From contig OY759216.1 in NCBI GenBank assembly GCA_963662175.1, positions 36,659,087 through 36,723,086 of the forward strand: a stretch of DNA of 64,000 nucleotides. Reading direction: 5' to 3'. Every line of letters begins with the position of its first letter. Positions within the stretch are counted from its first letter, which is position 1. This DNA comes from Aradus depressus (Eukaryota; Arthropoda; Insecta; Hemiptera; Aradidae). The notes under the pieces are model-generated. The model saw only the letters and a list, made by a program, of their open reading frames with translations, was not told where the DNA came from and searched no databases. This document shows, in pieces, positions 53,668 through 63,261 of this stretch. The translations under genes were made by a program, and so were the position numbers.

Positions 53668-53855
53668 TGAGGGTGCCGGTAGCTCAGTGGTATGCTTGCT
53701 TTGCTTACTAAGCTCAAAATCGCGGGTACGAAACTCGGCCGAGGCCCTTAGGTTTTTGTATTGGAAGTGAAAAAACCTTGAGCGCGCCGTCCTTCGGATG
53801 GAACGTTACACAATGATCCCGAGCTTGTGTGATGTCAGGTACTTGAGGATTTAAA
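53668..53855 (+). mobile_element. SINE-A, 5' half, part of an inverted pair
   Basis: GAGGGTGCCGGTAGCTCAGT, box B decayed (GGGTACGAAACTC), CCGTCCTTCGGATGGAACG, ATGTCAGGTACTT. Truncated at 3'. Confidence 0.88.
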
Positions 53856-53872
53856 GAATTTAAAGATTACTA

Positions 53873-54102
53873 CGGTGCCCGGGCTTTAAATACCAGATCG
53901 CTCTGGTAAATATGAGCCCTACTTACTCTTCTACTCTGGGAATCCCAAATTTGGGATTGGGAGGTGCCGGTTTGGGATTTGGTGCTCCAGGTTTTTTTTA
54001 CCTTCCAGATAAAAAACCTAAGTGCCTCGACCGTGTTTCGAACCTGCGATCTTGAGCTCAAAAGGCAAGTACGCTACCTCTGAGCTACCAGCGCTCTCAA
54101 TA
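53873..54102 (-). mobile_element. SINE-A, inverted partner
   Basis: Reverse strand begins at 54102 with GAGAGCGCTGGTAGCTCAGA, followed by box B GGTTCGAAACACGG, body with an internal deletion containing a short GGTGC/TTTGGGATT duplication, and ends at GCCCGGGCACC. It faces the copy at 53668, so the two form a large hairpin with a spacer of about 17 bp. Confidence 0.85.
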
Positions 54103-54421
54103 AAACGAAAAAAAAAAAAAAAAATGCGTTAACAATACTTATTTCCAGAATGGCACTGAATTAACGGAAAAGGTCCAAAGGTTGCCCTTGGACATACTTC
54201 GAGAACGGAAGGGACTCCGCATATCAAATATTTTACTTTCCCCCCTTCCAAAGTTTTTACACCACATTACTAGAATTACGACTAATTTCAAACAGTTTAT
54301 GTTTACCCATTAGGGTATATGGGTGGTTATCACTAAATTTTTTCTTATGAGTTTATCATAAAACCGGTGCTTATAAATCTCAAATTGAGTTAAAATTATC
54401 GATACGCTTGAGCATTCTTGG

Positions 54422-54703
54422 ATGACTAAAAACCAATCGTCTAATTCTCTTTCCGACTGCTCTGAAAAGAATTTCAATTACTTTAAATTGTTCAACCTTT
54501 TTCTCAAATTTGAACAAAATTCAGCTTATTCATCGGAGAATTTCCGAATGGGCAAGGAATTGACATATTATAAGGATACTTTCCTAGTTTTAAAATTGAT
54601 ATTTCCATGGGCTGAATGCCTCTGGGAGGCACACAGCTCCGACCTCTATCGAGAGATCTCCTCCCTAATCCTCCAATCCTCCTCTCTGACGTCCCTCTTA
54701 TGA
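54422..54703 (+). other. Open frame of 93 codons, unrecognised
   Basis: Begins with ATG and ends TGA, with no overlap with a recognised repeat. Composition is serine- and leucine-rich (SSLILQSSSLTSLL at the end), with no signal peptide, domain or splice context that I recognise. It may be chance. Confidence 0.25.
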
Positions 54704-55379
54704 CTGAGTTCTCAGTCTGGTATATCTTACATCACAACCTTCTCTTCCAATATTTCTTCATTTATCCTCCATTTATCTTCCATTGAAAATAACCCATTAG
54801 AAAAAATGGGGTCCATGACGTTTCGGCACGGGGACACTTTGGCGCCGAAGCGTTATTTTTACTTTTTATAACAATTATTATTATTTTTTAAAATGAAAAT
54901 ATTATAAAAAAAAATTATTAATATTAAACATTATAATAATAATAATATACTTTTCACAGCTATTTTTCCTATTTATTTTTTTTGTATTTTACAACCTAGC
55001 AAATATAGACGTTACGAGAAGAACTATCATCTAATCTATAATTTATTTGCTGACCTTCATGTAAACTATTTGTTTTGAAAGTATAGAGATGAAATAAGCA
55101 AGAATAAAGAAGAGTCCTCTTCAACTCTAGAGAGGGGATAGTTCATCTGCCCTCATGCACTACGTCCTGCCAGTTGTAACTCAGATGAGAAACAGGAATA
55201 ATATGCCCACATCCATGAAATTTTAAATTGTTATTTTTTTATATTCATTGGAATTTTATAATATTTATAAATTTGCTTCTTTAAATTATGTTTTTTTAAA
55301 TGCTTTATCAGATTATTTTAGAAACTTTATTTTATGTTACTTATTTATTGAATTTATTGATTGTTTTCTTGTAACATAA
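54704..55379. other. Unassigned AT-rich sequence
   Basis: 54790-54980 has runs of ATT and TAA. The part from 55200 onward may be the 3' UTR of the LINE remnant to its right. Confidence 0.4.
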
Positions 55380-55690
55380 ACAATTTTTAGTTGAAGTTTG
55401 AATGTTTCTATTGTCTTCAAGATGTTGGGAAGGGCATTAAAGAAATTAAATCCGTTAGTCATACTTTTTTCAAAAAGAGAGAAGCAACGTTTAGTTATTC
55501 AAAAATATCCTTCTTTCCTGGTATCGCAATCATGACTAGTATTTTTTAATTTTTTCCAATAAACATTAATGTTTCAAATATAAACAGCGCAGGCGAAGGC
55601 AGGATTTCAAGTTTATTAAATATTTCTCTGCAGCTTGGTCTTTGATTAATAATGACTAATAGACGGGTAGAACTATTTTGAAGATATAAA
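55380..55690 (-). pseudogene. LINE ORF2 C-terminus, decayed
   Basis: Reverse translation: LQNSSTRLLVIINQRPSCRE, then IFNKLEILPSPALFIFETLM, shifts, then FFNALPNILKTIETFKLQLK near 55410-55470. The SCREIF-KLEILP-P-L-IFE and FN-LP-ILK...FK-LK phrases are a conserved C-terminal region of several LINE clades, often CR1- or L2/Jockey-like. It is related to the inverted piece at 27760-27830. The RT core is not present. Confidence 0.78.
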
Positions 55691-56187
55691 TTCTATATTA
55701 TGAGCACAATCCGTCCAGAAGTAAAGGCTGGTGGAAACTCACCTTGGTCAAAATCTACAGGAAATTAACTGAAGCTTTTAATGTTGAGTTTGAGGAAACC
55801 ACCAATCTGATAGAATCTGGATGAGCAAATGATTAGCGATATTGGCTGAAAATCAAAGCTAAATGAAGTTCTGTCTTCCTATCGGTCGATTACTGACTAG
55901 TTATACAATAATACACTGGAAAGTAGCTTATAAATTATATCAATAGTTATTAGTTCGTAAATCTCTATAACAATAATAGTAAAATATAAATAAAAAAAAT
56001 GAATAAATAAATTATTGAAAATAGATGAATATAAAGATGGCTTATGTAGTGAGAAGTGATTATTTCACAGGTTACAAAATAAAACTGTAACCTAACCTCT
56101 TACATATTTTATGCAAACAGGCTTTCTTCGTTAAATTCGAATTGCCAAAACAAGAAGAAAAAAACATTACTTTGACAATAAATATAA
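55691..56187. other. Unassigned AT-rich sequence
   Basis: Nothing recognised. Confidence 0.4.
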
Positions 56188-56966
56188 ATAAAGAAATATA
56201 TATATTTTTTTTTGTCTTATAATGTTGGTCGCGACTGTTGCCATTACGCAACAACCAGCTACCAAGAGGACTTGATTGATAGTTGATGCCCTGATTGGCG
56301 TGAGAGAGGAAGGCTACCCAGCGGTAGCTCCTCAGGGCGAAATTTAAAAATAATGAATATTATGGGGATATTATGATTTAGTTTCAAGAAGTGGGGGGTT
56401 GTAATTTGGGATTATAGTAAGTCACGGTTCTACCTCCTCTTCAATCTCCTGGAAGGATTGTGTGGCAAGTGTGGTGAAGAAAGTGAGTGGATGTATGGAT
56501 TTGGGTGTGAATGCAATTTGCTATGGAAACGTCTGTAAACGTCTTGAATTGTGTCGTGTTTGCCAAGATGGGCCGCAATGAAGAGTCAGCAGAGCCCTGT
56601 CGGACAACGAAGTATCTGTGTGCTAAATATGATTGTAGGATGAGGTAGTAAGTGTGTGGAAGTAAAGGCCTCAATTTGTAAAGAAGTCCCGGGTGCCATA
56701 CTCGGTCAAAAGCCTGACTTACGTCAAGAAAGGCCCCTGCTGCATACAACTTTCTCTCTAAGGCAGAAGCTATGAAATTCACAACCCTGTGTAACTGATG
56801 TGTTGTCGAATGTTGAGAGCGAAAGCCGAACTGATGATCTGGGAGTACTTGCTGAAATGTTATGAGAGTAATGAGTCTTTTATGGAGAAATTTTTCAAAA
56901 AGTTTTGAGCAAAGAGGAAGAAGACTGATAGGGCGATATGACGAAGAGCAGTGTGATAAAGAAATA
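56188..56966 (-). mobile_element. Jockey-type LINE, 5'-truncated, internal deletion, TSD
   Basis: The element is 56199-56955. ATAAAGAAATA occurs at 56188-56198 and 56956-56966. Reverse translation: SYRPISLLPLCSKLFEKFLH, DHQFGFRSQHSTTHQLHRVV, AAGAFLDVSQAFDRVW (motif A with its aspartate) and RYFVVRQGSADSSLRPILA. It then jumps near 56571, in a new frame, to DVYRRFHSKLHSHPNPYIHS and HNPSRRLKRR-stop-NRDLL. Motifs B and C (GVPQGS, YADD) are therefore deleted. The 3' UTR has CTACCGCTGGGTAGCCTTCC, then the A tail. Confidence 0.9.
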
Positions 56967-57054
56967 ATTAAATTATTTATTAGCGCATGTAGTCAATATT
57001 TATAGGTGCTTGTTTTGACAATTGAAATTTTGTCGATTTTTTACTAATTTTTTT

Positions 57055-57125
57055 TTTTTTTTGTAGAGTGCCTGATAATGAGGGCAACCTCGAAAGCCGG
57101 CTGGCATTAAATAATAAAATCTGTG
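57055..57125 (+). repeat. Hammerhead-like core with GAGG/CCTC stem
   Basis: CCTGATAAT-GAGG-GCAA-CCTC-GAAAGCCGG at 57071-57100, followed by AAATAATAAAATCTG. Flanking arms are not inverted here. Confidence 0.6.
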
Positions 57126-57214
57126 AGAGGTCGGATTACATTTTTATTTTTCAAACTGTGAAAATAACGATTTTATAATTAGGTCATAAATATAAGGGTT
57201 ATCTTGGTAAAATG

Positions 57215-57695
57215 TACGTATGGTTTATGGGTCCTCCTCTGACTCCCTTCCTTCCTTTCGATCGATTACGCGGAAAATTAATAGTTGTAGCTTATTACAG
57301 AGCTTTGAATTGAAATTAAAATATAAAATTTCTGAATTGAAATATAAAATTGCTGTTATTAGGGTTTTGAGTTGAGCCCCTCAAATCCTCCATCTACTTC
57401 AGTCCGCTGAAAATTGATAGGTGTAGTCCTTATAGGGTTTTGGATTTACATATGAAATGTTGTGTCAGTACATTCATTACATCGGCAGTTATTACAGTTT
57501 TTCGTGTTAAGCATCTCCCTTTACTCTTTTGCCAAATTAGCTGAAAATCAATAGGTGTCGTCATAAGAGAGTTCCGAATACACATAAAAAATACATTAAT
57601 TCTATCGGATGTTATCGTGTTCACAGACACACAAAACTCCACATAGAATTTCTTACATAACTTCCTCAATACTTCGTTACAGCTGGGGAGACGTA
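57215..57695 (+). repeat. Family R repeat
   Basis: TTTCGATCGATTACGCGGAA, TTGAGTTGAGCCCCTCAAAT, TGTCAGTACATTCATTACAT, CGGCAGTTATTACAGTTTTT, ATTCTATCGGATGTTATCGT and ACTTCCTCAATACTTCGTTACAGCTGGGGAG. At least three related internal blocks. Confidence 0.82.
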
Positions 57696-58289
57696 AACAT
57701 GTAGTAAACATGTATGAGGGACAAACTGTAAAAGCGAAACCGAAAAATGTCCCGATAGTTCCAAATTTCTGATAGTGAATTATGTGAGTCCTGCGGTGGG
57801 AGGGAAGATCAACATAGAAGAGATGGTATAGCATAATAAACAGGCGAGGACATTAGTATGCGCTCCACGGCCTCCGCTGCTTGTCTGCGTTTGTTGGTTT
57901 ACGCAAAAGCAATCAGTCAGACTGAACACCTCCAAACTGAACACCTTCCTATCCTACTAGCATATCCATCATACTTATTTATTAAAAAAAAGTCTGGTCT
58001 ATCTAATATGACATCCCTCGAAAATGATTCTTTGTACATATTATTGTAATTTTCTTTTTTTTAAATACAAGGAGCGAAAAATGTTATATTATTTTGTTGT
58101 TATATACATATATAAATTTGATAAATATATTAGTTATATATTTTATTTTAATAATATATCCAGGATCACAATTATAAGGCTGACCAAATTCCTCCAAGAC
58201 GGTACAAAATATGAATTATAATTAATTTGAAGAAGTAAGAATAAAAATATATTTTAAGCATTAATATACATATATAACGGACTCACCTC
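57696..58289. other. Unassigned sequence
   Basis: A 134-codon minus frame at 57430-57834 runs antisense to family R and has no domain. Nothing else is recognised. Confidence 0.4.
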
Positions 58290-58460
58290 CCTTTTAGAAT
58301 TGGGCAAATTTTTTTTTGCAATTAACAATTAAATTCAATTGTTAATCTTGAAAGTAGCAGTTAACAATTAATGAATTCAATTGTAAATATACTTTTGCAA
58401 ATTCAATTACCTTGTCAAATTACTAATCACAAATTTAACTGCAATTAATTCTAATTTTAT
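58290..58460. repeat. Cluster of AATTGTTAA/TTAACAATT phrases
   Basis: TTAACAATTAAATTCAATTG, CAGTTAACAATTAATGAATT, CAATTGTAAATA and AACTGCAATTAATTC: dense short palindromic variants within 170 bp. Confidence 0.5.
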
Positions 58461-59112
58461 TTCTCAAGAGCAACTCACAAATAACAGATTAAATCAATAA
58501 AGAAGTACCAAAATACATGGACAAGTAGATAATAGCAATTGTGAAAGTTTAAATATATATATATTTTTTTAAATCATCAAATTAAAAATAATTAAATGTC
58601 ATAAAAGAATATAAACAATCAAATAATAACAACAAAAAATAAATTACAAATGTAGTCAAATGAAAAAATTATCAATGACAGATTAAATCAATGAAAAAGT
58701 AACAGAATTCAAAGACAATATCATAAACATTGTGAAAGCGGAAAAAAAATTAATGTCAACTCTGCTCCCTAAAAACAAATCTGTCAAATTAAAAAAAAAA
58801 AGATCGACTTCCCGAACTTGAAGTAAAAAGTATCTCTGTGAAAAACTGAAGTTTCTTTCTCTAGGACTTAACCTGGTGGACGAAATTGGTTTTTGATAAC
58901 ATGTCTAGAAATAGAAAATATTATTTTCTAGTAATAGAAAATATATACATGTCTAGTAATAGAAAATATTATTTTCAATTATTATTATTATTTTTTTTAA
59001 ATTGAATACATGGTATCCTAAGAAAGGACGTAAGCACGTCCTTAGTTGAGGAAAAAACTCGTTTGGAAAAATTATAAAAAAATATTTACAATAATCTAAA
59101 TTATAATTAAAA
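58461..59112. other. Unassigned AT-rich sequence
   Basis: TCTAGTAATAGAAAATA is repeated three times at 58905-58975. Otherwise nothing recognised. Confidence 0.4.
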
Positions 59113-59709
59113 AATATCTATTATAAGTTAGGTTAGGTTTTATGACTCATGCCCGGGCTTTAACTACGAGCTCATATATGCCTATTACCAGAGAGCTCTT
59201 TTGTAGTTTTGGTGGACATGAGCCCGACTCTACTATGGGAGTCCTAGAGTTGGATTTCTAACAAGTACCTGACATTGTACAGGCTCGAGACCAAAACTTA
59301 ACTTCCCATCGGTAGGACAGCGTGTTTATTTTACCTCCCAGATAAAAGGAACTAAGGGCCTCGGTAACCAAAATTAGAATATAATTATTATATGTATACC
59401 TGTGAGTACGATGACCAGAATGATTGAATCGACAGGAAATCCTATCGCTCTTTCGTCACTCTGGTGGACATGAGCCCGACTCTACTCCGGGTGTCTTAAA
59501 TTTTGCCTACCCTAAATTTTTATTCACCTAGGATAGGGATCTTTAACGAGTGCCTGACATCGTACAGGCTCGGGACCATCGCTTAAGTTTATTTTATCTC
59601 CCAGATAAAATAAACTAAGGGCCTCGGTCGGGTTTCGAACCCACGTTCTTGAGCTCAGAATGCAAGCATGCATACCACTGAGCTACCGGCGCCCTCAATA
59701 TCTATTATA
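59113..59709 (-). mobile_element. Dimeric SINE-A insertion with a single TSD pair
   Basis: AATATCTATTATA (13 bp) lies at 59113-59125 and 59697-59709. Between them, on the reverse strand, is first a SINE-A from the GAGGGCGCCGGTAGCTCAGT head to GAAAGAGCGA (59696-59447), then about 78 bp of unrelated AT-rich DNA. Next is a second SINE-A from GGCCCTTAGTTCC to the tail CATAAAACCTAACCTAAC (59368-59126). One duplication surrounds the compound unit. Box B is intact (GGGTTCGAAACCC). Confidence 0.88.
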
Positions 59710-59747
59710 TTTATTATTATTTTTATACTAATATATTAGCAATTATT

Positions 59748-60078
59748 AATAATTAACAATAACTGCCGATAGAATGAATGTATAGACATGAAATTTTATA
59801 TGTGTGACCTAAATTCTATAAAGATAACACCGATCGATTTCAGCCAAATCGATCAAAGGGAAACAGGGATTAGAGAAGAGGCTTAACTCAAAAACTCAAC
59901 TTTCGTAATGAAATTATCGACAAAAAATTAAGTATGAGGGTTTAAGAGCCCCTATGTAAGTGAGTCAACTGTTGAATATTAGCGCAAACGGTCGACTGGT
60001 TTTGGAGGGGAGCGAAAAATGTATTGAGTAATTAGTTCTGGGGAAGTACATTACCGGTGATTTACCTACGACTATTTT
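59748..60078 (-). repeat. Family R repeat
   Basis: CAATAACTGCCGATAGAATG, TTTCAGCCAAATCGATCAAA, AAATTAAGTATGAGGGTTTA, GGTCGACTGGTTTTGGAGGG and TCTGGGGAAGTACATTACCG in reverse order. Confidence 0.82.
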
Positions 60079-60743
60079 CAAAGGTAAATGAATCTTCAAT
60101 AATTGTAGAGCAGTTATCACACGTGCTAAGTTATTAGCAAAACATTTACCGCACTGGATAGAGATGATATCTCCGTTTTGTTCTGTGATATTTATGCAAA
60201 ACAAGGCTCATTTGGTATTTTCTTCAGTAGAACTGCTATCCCCTTGAAGCTAGGTTGGAGGGTCGGTATGCAAATTTAAACAAAAGGACTCAATTACTTG
60301 GGGAGAGAACTTCTTGAATTAGAGATTTAGCAAAGCACGGACTGGAGGCAAATCTCTTTCAGGAAATATTGAAAGTAGGATTCAATTACTAAGGGCGTCT
60401 GTTTTCTTGTTTTAGTTACATAACTTAGAAGATATACGTAATTAATACCTTGAGTGTGGCAAGACAAGCAGGTTCACACCTCCCCTCTTGAGATCCTTCC
60501 CATCCCCATTCCTCATTTTTCTATCCCTTATAACTTTAAGTGGCTACCATGTATATGCGGATCTATATACCTCGCAAACTGTAAAATCGTATTTCATGCA
60601 CTGGTAAACGTGGGGCGTCATTTGTGGAGGTTGTTATAGTTGGGGGTACTTTGAAAATTGATAGTAAAATTTCTGTATTTTTTTAATATGATATTTTAAT
60701 TTGTATCTGTATTTTTTAAAAAATATAATTATGGAAAAAAATT
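60079..60743. other. Unassigned sequence
   Basis: Nothing recognised. Confidence 0.4.
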
Positions 60744-60996
60744 GCACCCCCGCTTCAGAAGTGACACAAATCAAAAATCATGAATGCCTGTAAAACGACA
60801 CAGAAAAATTACTGTAATTTGAAATAACTATTTTGAAGTAATGAGGGCTCGGACGTTTTTCTTTCTAGTTTCTAATCTTCTGGAACCCGAGAAGTGTCGT
60901 TTTTCCTGAATAAAGAGATCATTTTTCTTACCTCATTTGCGACATAAATAAAAAATTGACGAATTTTGAGTTATGTCACTTCTCAAGCGGGGGTGC
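60744..60996. mobile_element. MITE candidate, 253 bp, about 23-bp TIRs
   Basis: GCACCCCCGCTTCAGAAGTG ACA at 60744 is mirrored at 60974-60996 (TGTCACTTCTCAAGCGGGGG TGC) with one mismatch. No coding sequence and no clear target-site duplication, so the superfamily is unknown. The TIR composition differs from every other repeat in the window. Confidence 0.78.
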
Positions 60997-61370
60997 GATA
61001 TTTTAATTGTTGTTGCTTGTGTTTCATATGTTTTGACAAATATATTACTTATTACTGTATAAGTATATATGATCTTGGAGGCGTGATGCGGGACATATTT
61101 GTTCACAGTTCATGATGTGCATTCTGGAGCGGGCATCCTCTTCTTTCTTCTCCTCTTAATTTGCTGCCATATAAAAATGAAAAAATGATGATACGGACTT
61201 CATCGAAGGGCAAACATCCACACTCAGGGACCCCTCCCCTCCCTTCATGCCAAAGCCTTCTCAATACAACATTCATAATTTTCCATTTATTATTCAATTA
61301 TTTTTTAATTTATTTTCCAACATCCTGGTACTCCCAAATACGGACCGTTACAATATATATACATATATTT
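60997..61370. other. Unassigned sequence
   Basis: Opposed 64-70 codon frames at 61103-61373 have no domain. Confidence 0.4.
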
Positions 61371-61594
61371 TAATAAATAAATAAAACAAACTTATTTTTT
61401 GAAATATTGTCTATTCCACTAAAGATATATATACATATATAACTACCGGTTTCGGCTTTATACCATCGTCAGGTCTAGGTTCATAACTAGACCTGACGAT
61501 GGTATAAAGCCGAAACCGGTAGTTATATATGTATATATATCTTTAGTGGAATAGACAATATTTCAAAAAATAAGTTTGTTTTATTTATTTATTA
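61371..61594. repeat. Perfect 224-bp palindrome, 8-nt spacer
   Basis: Arms 61371-61478 and 61487-61594 are exact reverse complements (108 bp). Each arm has, from outside in, GTTTTATTTATTTATTA (rc), ATTGTCTATTCCACTAAAG, a TATA-rich stretch, ACTACCGGTTTCGGCTTTAT and ACCATCGTCAGGTCT. The right arm continues into CAAGTTTCCACAATATGTCC and TTCCTCAACTTAGAAGTTG, also found at 40395-40440. Confidence 0.97.
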
Positions 61595-62084
61595 CAAGTT
61601 TCCACAATATGTCCGCGTTCCTCAACTTAGAAGTTGTTATATATTAATAAGTAATATATTGTAAAATATACTAGGTCCTTAAGTAAAGGTATCAATTCGT
61701 GTCCGATTTCAGCCAAAATACAATTAGATCTGGGTTATCTCATGTAACATATTCATATGAAATTTCAAGTTCATAGCTACAATCGTTTGAGTTAGAGGGC
61801 TAAATTCTAATCACACACACACACGCACAGACAGACTTCGCGAAAATGGCCAAAATGTGTTCAGAGGATCTTGGAAAATGAAAATACGATTATAATACTT
61901 TCTTATACTATATAGGTATAAAAAGTAAAAACCGATAAATACAGGACGGAGTAGGATAAAGGATAATATCCAACATTTTTCAATATTGGTATACTTCTTG
62001 ACCTACCCCATCTAACCTCCAAAATATTTTCTTTAACAAATTGTTGAGGGAGCCTCCTTCAAAGACATAGCATCAGAGTTTACA
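61595..62084. other. Palindrome extension and unassigned sequence
   Basis: 61595-61640 is shared with 40395-40445. A CA-rich run with ACACACACACACGCACAGAC lies near 61806. 61765-61800 (CAAGTTCATAGCTACAATCG) resembles 17585-17610. No gene. Confidence 0.45.
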
Positions 62085-62482
62085 AAACTGTTGATCTGCC
62101 ATTGCTGTTATCCTTTATAATCAACAAGAGTATGTATACAATAGTGCAGCAAAGTATTTTCCATGAAGAGAAGGTACCTGCGAAAATGCTTCTTTCTTCG
62201 GGAAAAGGAAAAATAGGAAGAAGAAAAAGAAAGAAAAACGAAGGGCTATTTCCTTAAAAGAGAATGACAGGACATTCTATTCGCAATATCCTTTTCCTCT
62301 CTGATTATCCAGGTCTCTTCCGTGTATTTCGTTTATTTTCAGTCTTTTACTTCCTTCTTGAGGACAATACGAAGGAGAGTGGCAACCTCTAGATAGCCGG
62401 GTAGGTTGCGTAGATCTCATTGCTAACAACCCCAGGTGACACAAACGTTTCCAGGTATAATAAGGGATAGTTTCTTATACAA
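62085..62482 (-). repeat. Inverted copy of 32641-33040
   Basis: See that entry. Here the sequence begins with GATCTGCCATTGCTGTTATC and ends AAGGGATAGTTTCTTATAC. A few substitutions and short indels distinguish the two. Confidence 0.9.
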
Positions 62483-62898
62483 TAAATCTTATTATGAGAC
62501 CAATTAGTATTCTCACAGTTTTGTGTACATAGTTAATAGGCTGTTGGTTACTTCCTTACTGCACATAACTTTATTATTGTATAGGTTTTATTTTTTGAGT
62601 TATATGATAGTAAATAGTTGAGTTTATATTATTTTTATGCTATTGCATATATTCTGCGAATGTTTAAGTATTTATTTGCAAGCACATAAAATGAGTGAAT
62701 AAACCTCATATCCCTTTGAGCTATTTGCCAGTATTTCAATAGACAATATACGAGTGGGATGTGCCATTGATGATGAAACAGTCTCGTTGAAAAGCAGCTC
62801 TTGTCGATTACAATTAATTTATTGACAACACGATAGTCGTACATTATAATTACAATTTTAAAAAATCCCGAACAATTTCGGACTTTTTAGTTGACACA
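62483..62898. other. Unassigned sequence
   Basis: Nothing recognised. Confidence 0.4.
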
Positions 62899-62985
62899 GG
62901 GAGCCATGGTGGCCGTGCGGGCTAGAGCGTAGGGCTTTCGTAACATGGTCTCACCGTTGTTCGAATCCGGGACCATGGATTTTAA
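62899..62985 (+). mobile_element. SINE-B head only
   Basis: AGGGAGCCATGGTGGCCGTG, CGGGCTAGAGCGTAGGGCTT, ATGGTCTCACCGTTG and GTTCGAATCC (box B). It breaks off at GGACCATGGATT, so the body and A tail are missing. Confidence 0.88.
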
Positions 62986-63172
62986 CCTCGTGTGGCATGA
63001 ATTTAGTAACACGACACCGTCTGAGTTAGAAACAGTCACGATCAGGGAGAAACTCACCTATAACCTAGTCCCCACCCGAGATATTTTCCTATTCCCTGAT
63101 ACGGCAAGGCGTAGGAGAAGACCTATAATAAGAAACCCTTATCACCGTCAGTCCTGCCCTTGCACTAATTAG
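62974..63172 (+). other. Open frame of unknown origin
   Basis: From the ATG at 62974 the frame reads MDFNLVWHEFSNTTPSELET, VTIREKLTYNLVPTRDIFLF and ends RRRRRPIIRNPYHRQSCPCTN. Its codon use looks more balanced than the surrounding AT-rich DNA, and the C-terminus is strongly basic. The open frame extends backward into the SINE-B head (62945), but the coding-like part begins at the break. I do not recognise a family; an old retroelement piece is possible. Confidence 0.3.
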
Positions 63173-63261
63173 GTAATTAGACTAGGGATGGTCTGAAGGA
63201 TGACGGCTTGAAGAGGGCATGGTCTCGTGCACTATCGTTGAGTGGAGGGCTTTCCTGAGTC

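Noticed and set aside
57430..57834. 134-codon minus-strand frame
   Set aside because: Runs antisense through a family R repeat; no domain.
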